A stretch of DNA of 39,411 nucleotides from Nitrospirota bacterium (lineage in GTDB: Bacteria; Nitrospirota; Thermodesulfovibrionia; Thermodesulfovibrionales; Dissulfurispiraceae): NCBI GenBank assembly GCA_015233655.1, contig JADFXI010000014.1, positions 1 to 39,411 on the forward strand, in the 5' to 3' direction. Position 1 is the first letter of the stretch. Each line of letters opens with the position of its first letter. The translations under genes and the position numbers were made by a program. Below are positions 15,115 through 22,704 of the stretch, piece by piece. The notes under the pieces are model-generated. The model searched no databases and was not told the origin of the DNA. It was given only the letters and a program-made list of their open reading frames with translations.

Positions 15115-15188
15115 ATGCTTATTATTTTACAGGATTCATTCGCGCATAATCACTAAACTTTATGATTATTAGTATTTGCGTTTTCTCC
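15082..15188 (-). repeat. Duplicated 5' module, copy B (promoter plus first codons of the nucleotidyltransferase gene)
   Basis: Copy B of the repeat described at 12148-12297. Positions 15122-15156 are identical to 12185-12219. The extended -10-like CTGTAAAAT lies in the repeat (9 bases before the ATG here, 6 in copy A). Similarity spans ATGGA-TTTAAAAAAATA of the coding start. This copy has a single TGATT at 15163-15167 and no insertion. Confidence 0.75.
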
Positions 15189-15245
15189 TGAACTTGAAGA
15201 ATTAACCAGGCTATGAATGAATATTCCCTTATGTGTGAGATTATA

Positions 15246-15271
15246 AAAGGGGGGATTTGGTTCCCCCCTTT
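15246..15271. terminator. Strong intrinsic terminator
   Basis: AAAGGGGGG (15246-15254) pairs with CCCCCCTTT (15263-15271) around an 8-base loop. The A and T flanks make it potentially bidirectional, but the gene it naturally serves is the minus-strand membrane protein ending at 15309. Confidence 0.8.
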
Positions 15272-15308
15272 ATTGTGTGCTATTGCGTTTAAGAGTGAAT
15301 TGTATTGT

Positions 15309-15644
15309 CTACTTCGCCTTTGCTGCTTCTCCCGCAAACTCTTTTGCCTCTACAGGAGAAGTAAGGGCCTCAACTGCGTAACCCATCGCCGTGCCCAGAA
15401 TAGACCCGATAACTATGCTTACAGATGCAATACAGACTATGCCGAGCATAATGCCGACAGCTATTATCATCCGCACCAGCACCGTAGGCTCTACAGGCCC
15501 TCCCATTAGATGTTTTAAAACTACCAATGCTCCATAGCTGCCGAAGTAAAAGCCCGGTAAAAGTCCGAGTGCCAGAAACACTACTCCTCCGAGTGCCGCG
15601 CCGATCTTTGTCCCCATCCTTACCATCTCTTGTCTCGCTTTCAT
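15309..15644 (-). CDS. Small membrane protein, paralogous to the gene upstream
   Basis: A 111-residue hydrophobic protein with three predicted membrane segments: IGAALGGVVFLALGLLPGFYFGSYGALVVL, VRMIIAVGIMLGIVCIASVSIVIG and a Gly/Ala-rich stretch SILGTAMGYAVEAL, then an Ala-rich acidic tail. It shares the order basic start - G.G..F...GLLPG - ..R.I...G...G..... with the neighbour at 15677-16033, indicating an old duplication. A ribosome site AGGAGG precedes the start. Function unknown; I recognise no named family. Confidence 0.7.
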   Translation of the reverse strand: MKARQEMVRMGTKIGAALGGVVFLALGLLPGFYFGSYGALVVLKHLMGGPVEPTVLVRMIIAVGIMLGIVCIASVSIVIGSILGTAMGYAVEALTSPVEAKEFAGEAAKAK

Positions 15645-15676
15645 TGTCCTGTCCTCCTTAATTTATTTATGTTCAG

Positions 15677-16033
15677 TTATTTAATTCTTCCAGCATGTGC
15701 ATGAGTCATGTCCGCTGTACCGGTTTCCTTAAGCGCATCAAAAATGTGCCCGCTAAGCCATCCGGCAATTGCGCCTCCGGTGACAAAAACAACCCCGGAC
15801 ATCATTACTCCCATAACCATACAGGCCCCGACGATAATCCTCGGCAAAATGGAAGCGGTCAGCGGCAATCCGAAAATGCCGCCGCATATATTAATTCCGA
15901 TTACGCCGCCGATAAAGGACCCTGGCAGCAAACCTATAAGTGCAAACAAGACCAGACCCGCGCCTACTCCGGCGTACAAACCCTTTTTTGCCATTTCTTC
16001 TGTTTTGGCTTCCAAGCCTCTACCTGTTTTCAT
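15677..16033 (-). CDS. Small membrane protein, paralogous to the gene downstream
   Basis: A 118-residue membrane protein. The start MKTGRGLEAKTEEMAKKG is selected because AGGAGGT lies just upstream; a longer frame from 16069 would overlap that site. Segments LYAGVGAGLVLFALIGLLPGSFIGGVIGINICGG, LPRIIVGACMVMGVMMSGVVFVTGGAIAGWL and the tail HIFDALKETGTADMTHAHAG are visible. The shared GLLPG and R-I-I-V-G motifs mark it as a paralogue of 15309-15644, 32 bases away in one operon. Role unknown. Confidence 0.7.
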   Translation of the reverse strand: MKTGRGLEAKTEEMAKKGLYAGVGAGLVLFALIGLLPGSFIGGVIGINICGGIFGLPLTASILPRIIVGACMVMGVMMSGVVFVTGGAIAGWLSGHIFDALKETGTADMTHAHAGRIK

Positions 16034-16226
16034 CGCCTTGTACCTCCTTAGTGAAACTCTTAGCTGCATCTGCCTTTAATAAAGCATTTGCCATGCCAAC
16101 AATTAATACATTGATTTTAAAGGGATGTTGTTCTAACAGTTTTTGCAAAATTGCAAACCAGGAGGTCTGCTTTTGCAGGAATGCGAAGAATACCGGCTTA
16201 AAGTCCGCGGATACAGGCAGCTCTTA

Positions 16227-17198
16227 TTATTGTGCCTCTTTCACCTTTTGCCATGTTGTGTCAGGGTCAAACTTTGTCACGGCGGCTGCAATCTCCTCTG
16301 TCTTTGGCCCCAAATCTTTTTCGTAAACAATGCCCTGCTGGTTTACTATAAATGTCATGATGCCGGACACCCCATACTCCGCGGGGTATGCCAGCAGTCC
16401 GAAGCCACCTGTCATCGCGTCCTTAATCATATAATCAAGTTCGCCGCCCGGAGCGTTTCTGCCCTGACTCTTAAGTATTCTGTAAAAATATCCATGGTAT
16501 GGCTTATGTTTTTCGCCCGGTTTTCTTGCAGTGTATCCCTCTTCCGTGGCCCGTGCGAATAGCGGGCCCAAAGGACTGCTTTCCTCTCCGGCAGCAGCCT
16601 TCCAGTAAAGACCGTCCTTCTTGCCTTCATGGCTCATAAATCTCTGCGCATACTTTAAAACCCCGCTGCCATCACGGTCTTTGCTCGCATATTCACGCTG
16701 CGCCTCAATATACCCCAGAGAAACCCTGATGGTGTCTAATTCATTCCTGCCTATCCTCCGGTTAATTATCTCCTGCTTTCCTTCTTCCGTCGAAAAAACC
16801 CAGTGACGTCCGGCTTTAACAATAGGGATAGGAAAAGAACACGCATCCTTTCCAGTAACAGCTAATATCGTCTTCTTGTCCAGCTTCTTAAAATTCAGAG
16901 ACTCATCAGCGGACCTTACAAATCTAGCGCGGGCATTGCTGTCGGCAACGGCATCACCCGAAGAAATGATGGCTTTGCCTCCAGGTCCGAAGATGGCCAG
17001 TAATTCATGCGTGTCGTTGGTCCTTGAAGCCTCTACCAATACCCTGAATGCCTCTTCAGGAGAACTGAACTGCTTCTGCTTTATATCTTCGGCAGCTGCA
17101 GGCAGTAAGCAAGCAGTCATTGAAATTGTGGCGGCTGCAATAAACGCTATTGCAAATCGGTAAAGATTATGCCGAACTGCAGTATTTCTATATATCAT
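16227..17198 (-). CDS. Exported DUF2950 family protein
   Basis: A 323-residue exported protein with signal sequence (MIYRNTAVRHNLYRFAIAFIAAATISMTACLLPAAAE). The start at 17198 is favoured because GGGGGGAAG lies directly before it; a longer frame from 17210 starts inside that site. The mature part fits DUF2950: FSSPEEAFRVLVEASRTND, HELLAIFGPGGKAIISSGD, NRRIGRNELDTIRVSLGYIEAQREYA, then the G.FYRIL..QG..APGG.LDYM and FGLLAYPAEYGVSGIMTFIVN segments. The biochemical role of DUF2950 is unknown; its genes are commonly next to DUF3300-type exported proteins, as here (23 bases behind that gene). Confidence 0.85.
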   Translation of the reverse strand: MIYRNTAVRHNLYRFAIAFIAAATISMTACLLPAAAEDIKQKQFSSPEEAFRVLVEASRTNDTHELLAIFGPGGKAIISSGDAVADSNARARFVRSADESLNFKKLDKKTILAVTGKDACSFPIPIVKAGRHWVFSTEEGKQEIINRRIGRNELDTIRVSLGYIEAQREYASKDRDGSGVLKYAQRFMSHEGKKDGLYWKAAAGEESSPLGPLFARATEEGYTARKPGEKHKPYHGYFYRILKSQGRNAPGGELDYMIKDAMTGGFGLLAYPAEYGVSGIMTFIVNQQGIVYEKDLGPKTEEIAAAVTKFDPDTTWQKVKEAQ

Positions 17199-17221
17199 GC
17201 TTCCCCCCATTCATCTATAAA

Positions 17222-18304
17222 CTAACGTAACGGCCGCCCGCCGCCATGGAATCCGCCACCCGAAACGCCGCCTCGTGGAGTCGCGGGGCCTCCGCCACGC
17301 GGAATCTCTCTGCCGACATGCGCTGGTGGAGCAGGGAGTTGCCCGGCCCTGGAGCGGCTTTCGAAACCGCGGTCGCTTGCGGGATGCGCATCATTTCTGT
17401 TGACTGCGTGATCAAAGGCACTGGAGTGACCTCCTTCAGGTCGAGGGGTAAGTCCATAGCCCCGGAATTCCTTGCCTGGCGCAGGCCCTTCCGGCTTCGG
17501 GCCGCGGCTTCTGTCGAAAACCGCCTGTGCCCCGCCCTGGGCCGCAGGACTGCTCCATCCTCTCTGCCCCCTTGCCGGTAAAGTACCGCCGTGGATCCTG
17601 TTTGCGGGATCGATGCGGGATATGCCGCCCGTCTTCGGATCATGGAAATGATTTGTTACAAAACCATCATGATCATGCCCATGATGGTGCCAATGTGTCC
17701 TGACATTAAAGTCTGCCAACACAAAGAAGCCGGGGAACCAGAAATCCGTCCACCAGAATGGATAAGCGACCCATGTATACATATAAGCATAGTCCGGAGG
17801 CGGAGCATAATAAGTAACCGGCGGCGGGCCCTCATCGGCATAATAACTCTCCTCTGCTGTTGCGTTAGGATAACTTGGCGCAGACACAACGCCCGCATAA
17901 CCGCCAGTTGTATCGGGTTTCACAGGCAGGTTATAACCGCTTACATCCGCCTGAAATGCCTGGAGAGCTTCATTCTTTCCTACGCTTAACTTGCCCGAGT
18001 CTGCGGCTTGGCTTATAGCTGCCTGCAGTTCTCCAAGAATATCAGGCGTAACAGGATAATCGGCGATCCAGCCATTACGCGGCACTATACCTGAAGCGCT
18101 TAATAAGTCTTCGGCTTCGGCCTCGTTTTCCGTTGCACTCAGCTTAAGGTCGGCAACAAGTTTGACTGCCAGGGTCCCTTCGCGGATCAAAGGCTGTGAC
18201 AGCGGAGAATTTGCATCAGGCGGCACGTCTGACTCTGCATTCATTAATATAGGCATCATGGCAAATGCCATCAGCATGATGGTTAAGATTAATAGACTCT
18301 TCAT
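17222..18304 (-). CDS. Exported His/Gly-rich protein, DUF3300-like partner of DUF2950
   Basis: A 360-residue exported protein (signal MKSLLILTIMLMAFAMMPILMNA). Residues 40-120 hold a helical region (LAVKLVADLKLSATENEAEAEDLL, then GWIADYPVTPDILGELQAAI). Residues 160-210 are rich in Pro, Tyr and Trp (YYAPPPDYAYMYTWVAYPFWW), followed by a His cluster (THWHHHGHDHDG) and a disordered Gly/Pro/Arg tail ending in GGGFHGGGRPLR. The central and tail parts resemble DUF3300 proteins that accompany DUF2950; the N-terminal part is not the usual DUF3300. The His cluster suggests metal binding. Ribosome site GGAGGTG precedes the start. Confidence 0.65.
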   Translation of the reverse strand: MKSLLILTIMLMAFAMMPILMNAESDVPPDANSPLSQPLIREGTLAVKLVADLKLSATENEAEAEDLLSASGIVPRNGWIADYPVTPDILGELQAAISQAADSGKLSVGKNEALQAFQADVSGYNLPVKPDTTGGYAGVVSAPSYPNATAEESYYADEGPPPVTYYAPPPDYAYMYTWVAYPFWWTDFWFPGFFVLADFNVRTHWHHHGHDHDGFVTNHFHDPKTGGISRIDPANRIHGGTLPARGQRGWSSPAAQGGAQAVFDRSRGPKPEGPAPGKEFRGYGLTPRPEGGHSSAFDHAVNRNDAHPASDRGFESRSRAGQLPAPPAHVGREIPRGGGPATPRGGVSGGGFHGGGRPLR

Positions 18305-18353
18305 CTCTGCACCTCCATGATCCGTCCATCAAACGAACCAACCATCTAATAAC

Positions 18354-18382
18354 ATTATGATACAAAGATGCTGGATTCGCAA
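18354..18382 (-). promoter_or_regulatory. Promoter of the exported-protein/DUF2950 genes
   Basis: Minus strand TTGCGA (18382-18377) and CATAAT (18359-18354) with a 17-base spacer, about 50 bases before the start codon. An A-run at about 18408-18415 and a G11 run lie further upstream. Confidence 0.55.
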
Positions 18383-18429
18383 GTATTCGGCAGACAAGTG
18401 AGATCAAAAAAAATTGTGATACTTTCTGC

Positions 18430-18440
18430 GGGGGGGGGGG
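18430..18440. repeat. G11 homopolymer
   Basis: Eleven consecutive G in the intergenic region between bacterioferritin and the exported-protein gene, about 48 bases upstream of that gene's -35 box. Such runs are prone to slippage and to sequencing error. Confidence 0.9.
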
Positions 18441-18458
18441 CGCTGGATCGGCAAAGTC

Positions 18459-18498
18459 GAAAATGGCCTCGGGCTTGGGTAAGCCAAAGGCCATTTTC
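18459..18498 (-). terminator. Intrinsic terminator behind bacterioferritin
   Basis: GAAAATGGCCT (18459-18469) pairs perfectly with AGGCCATTTTC (18488-18498); an inner GGCTT/AAGCC stem extends it. Read on the minus strand it lies 36 bases after the bfr stop and ends in a short T-rich part. Confidence 0.75.
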
Positions 18499-18533
18499 TG
18501 TAATTAAACCGGCAGTTGCGTCAGGAAACGACC

Positions 18534-19001
18534 TTAATCTAACTGCTCTACCAGGTAGTTCTGCACTCCCATTTGCTTGATCTGGTCCAACTGGGCCTCG
18601 ATCTGGTCAATATGCTCTTCTTCATCTTTAAGGATAGACTCCAGCAGTTCGCGAGTTCCGTTGTCTCCGACCTCTACTGCTACGCGTATGCTATCGTTGT
18701 ATCCCTTGATGGCACCCTCTTCGGCAGTGTGGTCATTCTCATGCATGTTAGGTACTTCTGCGCCTATGTGCATCTTGTTAAGATTACTGACAATGGGCCG
18801 CCCTTCGAGGAAGAGGATCCGGGCAATGAGTTTCTCGGCGTGCTTCATTTCGTCTATGGCCCTCTTCTGGATCATACTGTCCAGTTTCTTGTACCGCCAG
18901 TTGTCACACATCTCGGCGTGGACCATATATTGATTGACGGCTGTCAGTTCCTCGGCCAGGCGCGCATTAAGATGCTCGATGATCTTATCATTCCCTTTCA
19001 T
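18534..19001 (-). CDS. bfr: Bacterioferritin
   Basis: A 155-residue four-helix ferritin that oxidises and stores iron in a 24-mer cage. Ferroxidase ligands are in place: Glu in LAEELTAVNQY (about residue 18), the Glu and His of DEMKHAEK (about 51-54), and the later E..EHID pair (about 127-130). Met in IDEMKHAE corresponds to the heme-binding Met52 of E. coli Bfr. The length is typical (155-160). Ribosome site GGGAGG precedes the ATG. It is followed by a strong terminator and stands as a single-gene unit or with the unknown gene 39 bases upstream. Confidence 0.95.
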   Translation of the reverse strand: MKGNDKIIEHLNARLAEELTAVNQYMVHAEMCDNWRYKKLDSMIQKRAIDEMKHAEKLIARILFLEGRPIVSNLNKMHIGAEVPNMHENDHTAEEGAIKGYNDSIRVAVEVGDNGTRELLESILKDEEEHIDQIEAQLDQIKQMGVQNYLVEQLD

Positions 19002-19040
19002 CCAAAACCTCCCGTCACATGATTTTAAAAGGGATTAATC

Positions 19041-19526
19041 TTAGGCCATCCCCTCGTCGTCCGCACTGTCATTTTCCTGTTCTTCAATAAACCTGAACAG
19101 TTTTTCCATAGCATCTATCTGCTGAAGCTTCTTATTCCTGCCCGAAAACCTTATTATATCTTCGATAAAGTCCGGCGATTCAGGCATCTCGGCATTATAG
19201 ACACCCCTCTTCGTTACCTTATATCCTTCAATTTCGGTCTTCAGCGCATCTCTGGAAGCGATAATCTTCCTGACAGCAACATACCCGTTCTTTACATTAA
19301 GCAGCGCAATTGATGAACGCAGAAAGTCTATCGCATCGTTCCAGTTCTCGAGAGAAAAATCTATCTCGGCATGTATCAGCACCTCGTTCCCTTTGCTGAT
19401 ATCTATAGTACTTACCGAATTGTTATTTGATAGGTTCCATAACCTGTCGGTAATATCCTGGCAGATATTTTCGCACTCGTAAGGTAGTTTGATATAGAAG
19501 GCCCTGATTTCCCGGAACAGCTCCAT
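19041..19526 (-). CDS. Conserved-looking hypothetical protein
   Basis: A 161-residue soluble, acidic protein that I do not recognise. It reads as a well-formed alpha/beta protein (LFREIRAFYIKLPYECENICQDI, WNDAIDFLRSSIALLNVKNG, VAVRKIIASRDALKTEIEGY) with a charged C-terminus (FIEEQENDSADDEG). No signal peptide or metal motif. TAAAAT lies 5 bases before the ATG and there is no ribosome site, again suggesting a leaderless message. Located upstream of bfr on the same strand. Confidence 0.65.
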   Translation of the reverse strand: MELFREIRAFYIKLPYECENICQDITDRLWNLSNNNSVSTIDISKGNEVLIHAEIDFSLENWNDAIDFLRSSIALLNVKNGYVAVRKIIASRDALKTEIEGYKVTKRGVYNAEMPESPDFIEDIIRFSGRNKKLQQIDAMEKLFRFIEEQENDSADDEGMA

Positions 19527-19775
19527 AGGTCATTTTATCTTACCGGCACGGTTATAAGTCAAGATACCTTCTAAAATAATATCTGCATGCAAAGTCACGT
19601 CTTGAGTTCCAAAGTCTTTCCTAGAAAAAGGGGATACAATAAATTCTTTTTTTCTAATGCCTTATGTTGTAACCTTTTCATATTTCCTTACGACTTAACT
19701 AGTAGTGTGAAAAAATATTTCGGCTTTACTCTCTGTTTTTTTATGATCTTATTGTTGATACTGCATTTGGCGCCG

Positions 19776-19805
19776 TTGACTTTTTGCATGATTAATCAAT
19801 ACAAT
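19776..19805 (+). promoter_or_regulatory. Promoter of the second arsR gene
   Basis: TTGACT (19776-19781) and TACAAT (19800-19805), spacer 18. A palindrome TGATTAATCA (19789-19798) lies in the spacer and may be an autoregulatory operator. The expected transcription start is within 4 bases of the ATG at 19816. The preceding ~250 bases are AT-rich with no supported gene. Confidence 0.6.
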
Positions 19806-19815
19806 TTATGCTGAC

Positions 19816-20157
19816 ATGACAAGAGAAAAATCAATATACGATTTGCAAGCCGAGATCTGCAAGGTGCTCGCAAGCCCCAAGAGGATAGAAATCATTTCGG
19901 CATTGAAGGAAGGCGAAAAAACCGTCACCGAGATCGTGGACATACTCGGCATACCCAAGCCTAACGTTTCACAACACCTTGCTGTAATGAGGCTAAAGGG
20001 CATTCTGAAGAGCAGAAGAGAGGGCGTCAATATCATCTACAGCATTGCCAACCCTAAAGTAATTCAGGCCTGCAGTCTTATGAGAGAAGTGCTTTCCGAC
20101 CTGCTGACAGATAGAAGTAAAATGGCGTCCCTGTTAACGCGGTCCAAGTCCCTCTAA
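19816..20157 (+). CDS. ArsR-family winged-helix regulator (second copy)
   Basis: A 113-residue ArsR/SmtB-type regulator: DLQAEICKVLASPKRIEIISALKEGEKTV, then the recognition region IPKPNVSQHLAVMRLKGILKSRREGVNIIYSI. It has only two Cys (in EICKVL and QACSLM) and no CxC motif, so its signal may not be a thiophilic metal. No ribosome site is visible and its promoter abuts the start codon. It lies 136 bases upstream of the porin gene, whose -10 box is covered by a palindrome, so it is a likely regulator of the porin unit. Confidence 0.88.
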   Translation: MTREKSIYDLQAEICKVLASPKRIEIISALKEGEKTVTEIVDILGIPKPNVSQHLAVMRLKGILKSRREGVNIIYSIANPKVIQACSLMREVLSDLLTDRSKMASLLTRSKSL

Positions 20158-20233
20158 ATTTTATCAGCAGCATGTAACCCTGTCCTTTCCCGTCAGACCC
20201 GTATCAGGCTTGCATCCTGAGTCAAGAATTTGC

Positions 20234-20262
20234 TTGACTTAATAGTTGCGTATATGCATATA
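20234..20262 (+). promoter_or_regulatory. Porin promoter with ArsR-like palindrome
   Basis: TTGACT (20234-20239) and CATATA (20257-20262), spacer 17. The perfect palindrome TATATGCATATA (20251-20262) covers the -10 box. By position it resembles the operator of the arsR gene at 12365, and the adjacent ArsR protein is the natural candidate to bind it. Confidence 0.6.
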
Positions 20263-20293
20263 TATATGTCAACTAATTAGAAGGGGGTGCAGG

Positions 20294-22129
20294 ATGAAAC
20301 AAAAGCTATTGGCAGTACTTCTTTCGCTTACCTTTTTGCTTCCGCTCCCCGCATTTGCTGTTGATCAGGGAGATCTTATGCAAAAGATCGACCAGCTTTC
20401 AAAAGAACTAGATCGACTGAAACAGCAGATGACGGAGATGCAGAGCAAAGAGACAGTTAAAGAGGAAAGAATCACAACTGTGGAAAAGAAAGCCGAGGCA
20501 GCAAGCGGACCCTCCTGGCTTGAGATCGGCGGAGACTTCAGATTCAGGGCTGATTCCCTGCGCGGCAGCGTGCCTGTACACGATCTGTACAGCTACAGCC
20601 AGGGCATGGGCACAAACCTTGATGCCACCAGCCTTGTTGGAATGGGTCTTCAGTACCCGGCCCTTCTGGGCTTTTTACAGAACCCCGGCATAAGCGTTCC
20701 TTCTCAGTACACGGCAACACTTAATCAGATGTTGGGTGCCTATGCTGCGGGTCAAATGACTTTGGCCCAGATATACAGCAACCTTAAGGCATCCGGACTA
20801 GTCATCCCGACAAATTTTTCCGTATTTGGAGCATCGCAGGGCGCTTCAACACCTAAAAACGATACCATACTGCTTAACCGTGTCGGTCTGAATCTGCGCG
20901 CTAAAGCAACAGAGGACATCACAGTTAAGGTAAGACTTGAGATGTACAAAGTGTGGGGCAATGACGCTGCTGATCCAAACCAATACTTTGCAGACAGGTT
21001 CATTGTTATGGACGGCAACCTGGGCCACATCCCCACTGATAATGCACTAAGAGTTGACCAGGCTTTCGCCACATGGAGCAATATAGCCGGCGTACCCCTC
21101 TGGTTTTCTGTCGGAAGAAGACCTTCAACAGGCGGCGTGCCGACCAATATACGCCAGAATACCGAAAAAATCGGGACTTCCGGAGTCCCCGGCCTTTTGG
21201 TCGATTATGCTTTTGACGGCTTGACCCTTGGGTATGCACCTGACATCGATGCACTACCAGGCGCTTATGCGAAATTCTGCTATGGCAAGGGCAACGATAC
21301 AGGCTTCAGGACAAACGCAAGCGCCATGAAAGACACCAACTTTGTGGGCTTGAATGTCGTTCCATACGACACCGATGCACTCCATGTAGAGCTGCAGTGG
21401 CAGAGAGGTATGGATATCTTCGCCTTCCCTGGAGGAGAGAGTGCACAAGATCCCTTCGGCCTGGGCAACAAGAACACGAATGTCGGAGATATCACCTGGT
21501 GGGGCGCTGTGTTTATGGGCAGAGTTGATGACCTCGGGCCTGGGAACCTCAACTGGTTCGCCACCGGCGCTCTGAGCAGGACCTCCCCTAACGGTAACAC
21601 TTATAACGCACCGTTCATCTGGAATGATTCAAACAGGAACGGTGTTTACGACTCCGGCGAGTCTGTATTATATTCCGGTCAATACGGCCTCCTGTATAAC
21701 GACACCAACTTCGGCGGCCAGCAAACAGGTCGTACAGGCAGCGCCATTTACCTCGGGGCCCGCTATGACATCAAGTCCTCGGGCACCAAGATCGGCGCGG
21801 AGTTCAACCACGGCTCCAAGTACTGGATGGCTTTCACTCCAGCTGCAGACGACCTCTGGACCAGCAAGCTGGCAGCAAGGGGTAATGTCTATGAACTCTA
21901 TTTAATTCAGCAGCTCAACAAGAAGCCTATCGCAAAACGTGGTGACGCCTTTGTAAGACTGGGCTTCCAGCATTATGATTACCAGTACACCGGCAGCGGT
22001 TTCTGGTTAGGCGCTCCTCAAAAGATCAGCGACCTGACTTCCGGTACGGCTGGATTGGTAAATACCCAGATGTTTCAGCCGATCAAGTCTGCAAACGATA
22101 TTTACTTCACGTTCGACGTAGTATTCTAA
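20294..22129 (+). CDS. Outer-membrane porin, DUF3373 family
   Basis: A 611-residue exported beta-barrel protein. The start at 20294 follows GGGGTGCAGG and gives a signal peptide (MKQKLLAVLLSLTFLLPLPAFA). Residues 23-70 form a coiled coil (LMQKIDQLSKELDRLKQQM). The barrel part begins SWLEIGGDFRFRADSL and ends with the terminal aromatic of outer-membrane proteins (FTFDVVF). It fits DUF3373, a porin-like family described from anaerobic bacteria. A calcium-type loop NDSNRNGVYDSGE is present near residue 450. Substrate unknown; linkage to an ArsR regulator and a TlpA-like thioredoxin suggests induction by stress or metal. Confidence 0.85.
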   Translation: MKQKLLAVLLSLTFLLPLPAFAVDQGDLMQKIDQLSKELDRLKQQMTEMQSKETVKEERITTVEKKAEAASGPSWLEIGGDFRFRADSLRGSVPVHDLYSYSQGMGTNLDATSLVGMGLQYPALLGFLQNPGISVPSQYTATLNQMLGAYAAGQMTLAQIYSNLKASGLVIPTNFSVFGASQGASTPKNDTILLNRVGLNLRAKATEDITVKVRLEMYKVWGNDAADPNQYFADRFIVMDGNLGHIPTDNALRVDQAFATWSNIAGVPLWFSVGRRPSTGGVPTNIRQNTEKIGTSGVPGLLVDYAFDGLTLGYAPDIDALPGAYAKFCYGKGNDTGFRTNASAMKDTNFVGLNVVPYDTDALHVELQWQRGMDIFAFPGGESAQDPFGLGNKNTNVGDITWWGAVFMGRVDDLGPGNLNWFATGALSRTSPNGNTYNAPFIWNDSNRNGVYDSGESVLYSGQYGLLYNDTNFGGQQTGRTGSAIYLGARYDIKSSGTKIGAEFNHGSKYWMAFTPAADDLWTSKLAARGNVYELYLIQQLNKKPIAKRGDAFVRLGFQHYDYQYTGSGFWLGAPQKISDLTSGTAGLVNTQMFQPIKSANDIYFTFDVVF

Positions 22130-22137
22130 ATTGCATC

Positions 22138-22169
22138 AAAAGGGAAGGGGCCCGGGCTCCTTCCCTTTT
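22138..22169 (+). terminator. Intrinsic terminator of the porin gene
   Basis: AAAAGGGAAGG (22138-22148) pairs with CCTTCCCTTTT (22159-22169), followed by more T. The loop includes CCCGGG. Confidence 0.85.
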
Positions 22170-22182
22170 TTATTGAGGAGCT

Positions 22183-22701
22183 ATGCGACAGTTACGATTG
22201 CTTATCAGTCATGCATTATTGTCCTTTGTATTTCCGGCCGTCTTTTATGTATCATCGGTTTCGGCCCAGATACCCGGCTCACCTGCGCCTGATTTCACGC
22301 TCACCGATTTGCATGGCAGTAAGGTCTCCCTTTCCGGCTTAAGAGGCAATGTCGTTATCATGAATTTCTGGGCAACATGGTGCGGGCCGTGCAAGGCTGA
22401 GATGCCCTCACTTCATAATCTCTACACGGAATATAAAAGCAAGGGGCTTGCGGTGGTGGCCATTTCGATTGATGCAACCGAGAAACCCGTCATATCGTTC
22501 ATTGAACAGAAAAAACTCGCGTTCCCGGTACTGATTGATAAGAACAAAGAGGTCTATTTTGATAGTTATGCCGGCATGGGCCTCCCTGAAACATTTATAA
22601 TAGACAGAAAGGGCATTGTCATCGAAAAAATAATGGGAGAGCAGGAGTGGGACTCCCCCAGGATGAAAGAAAGAATCCTTAAGTACCTGACAGGGAGGTA
22701 G
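22183..22701 (+). CDS. Periplasmic TlpA/ResA-like thioredoxin
   Basis: A 172-residue exported thiol-disulfide protein. The signal sequence ends near VSSVSA; then PGSPAPDFTLTDLHGSKVSLSGLRG and the active site FWATWCGPCKAEMPSL (CxxC near residues 64-67), followed by the cis-Pro segment GLPETFIIDRKG. This order matches TlpA/ResA/AhpC-TSA-like reductases that keep periplasmic cysteines reduced, for example during cytochrome c maturation. Ribosome site GAGGAG. It lies past the porin terminator and 3 bases before the lipoprotein gene. Confidence 0.92.
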   Translation: MRQLRLLISHALLSFVFPAVFYVSSVSAQIPGSPAPDFTLTDLHGSKVSLSGLRGNVVIMNFWATWCGPCKAEMPSLHNLYTEYKSKGLAVVAISIDATEKPVISFIEQKKLAFPVLIDKNKEVYFDSYAGMGLPETFIIDRKGIVIEKIMGEQEWDSPRMKERILKYLTGR

Positions 22702-22704
22702 GCC

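Noticed and set aside
15122-15337. Minus-strand frame of 71 codons upstream of the nucleotidyltransferase
   Set aside because: It runs through the terminator and the duplicated promoter block and has no domain; not coding.
16142-16157. Palindrome TTTGCAA-AA-TTGCAAA
   Set aside because: It could be an operator or weak terminator, but it is AT-rich, short and not placed at a clear promoter.
19587-19814. 75-codon hydrophobic frame before the second arsR gene
   Set aside because: It lies in AT-rich DNA, overlaps the arsR promoter and has no ribosome site; composition reflects T-rich sequence.
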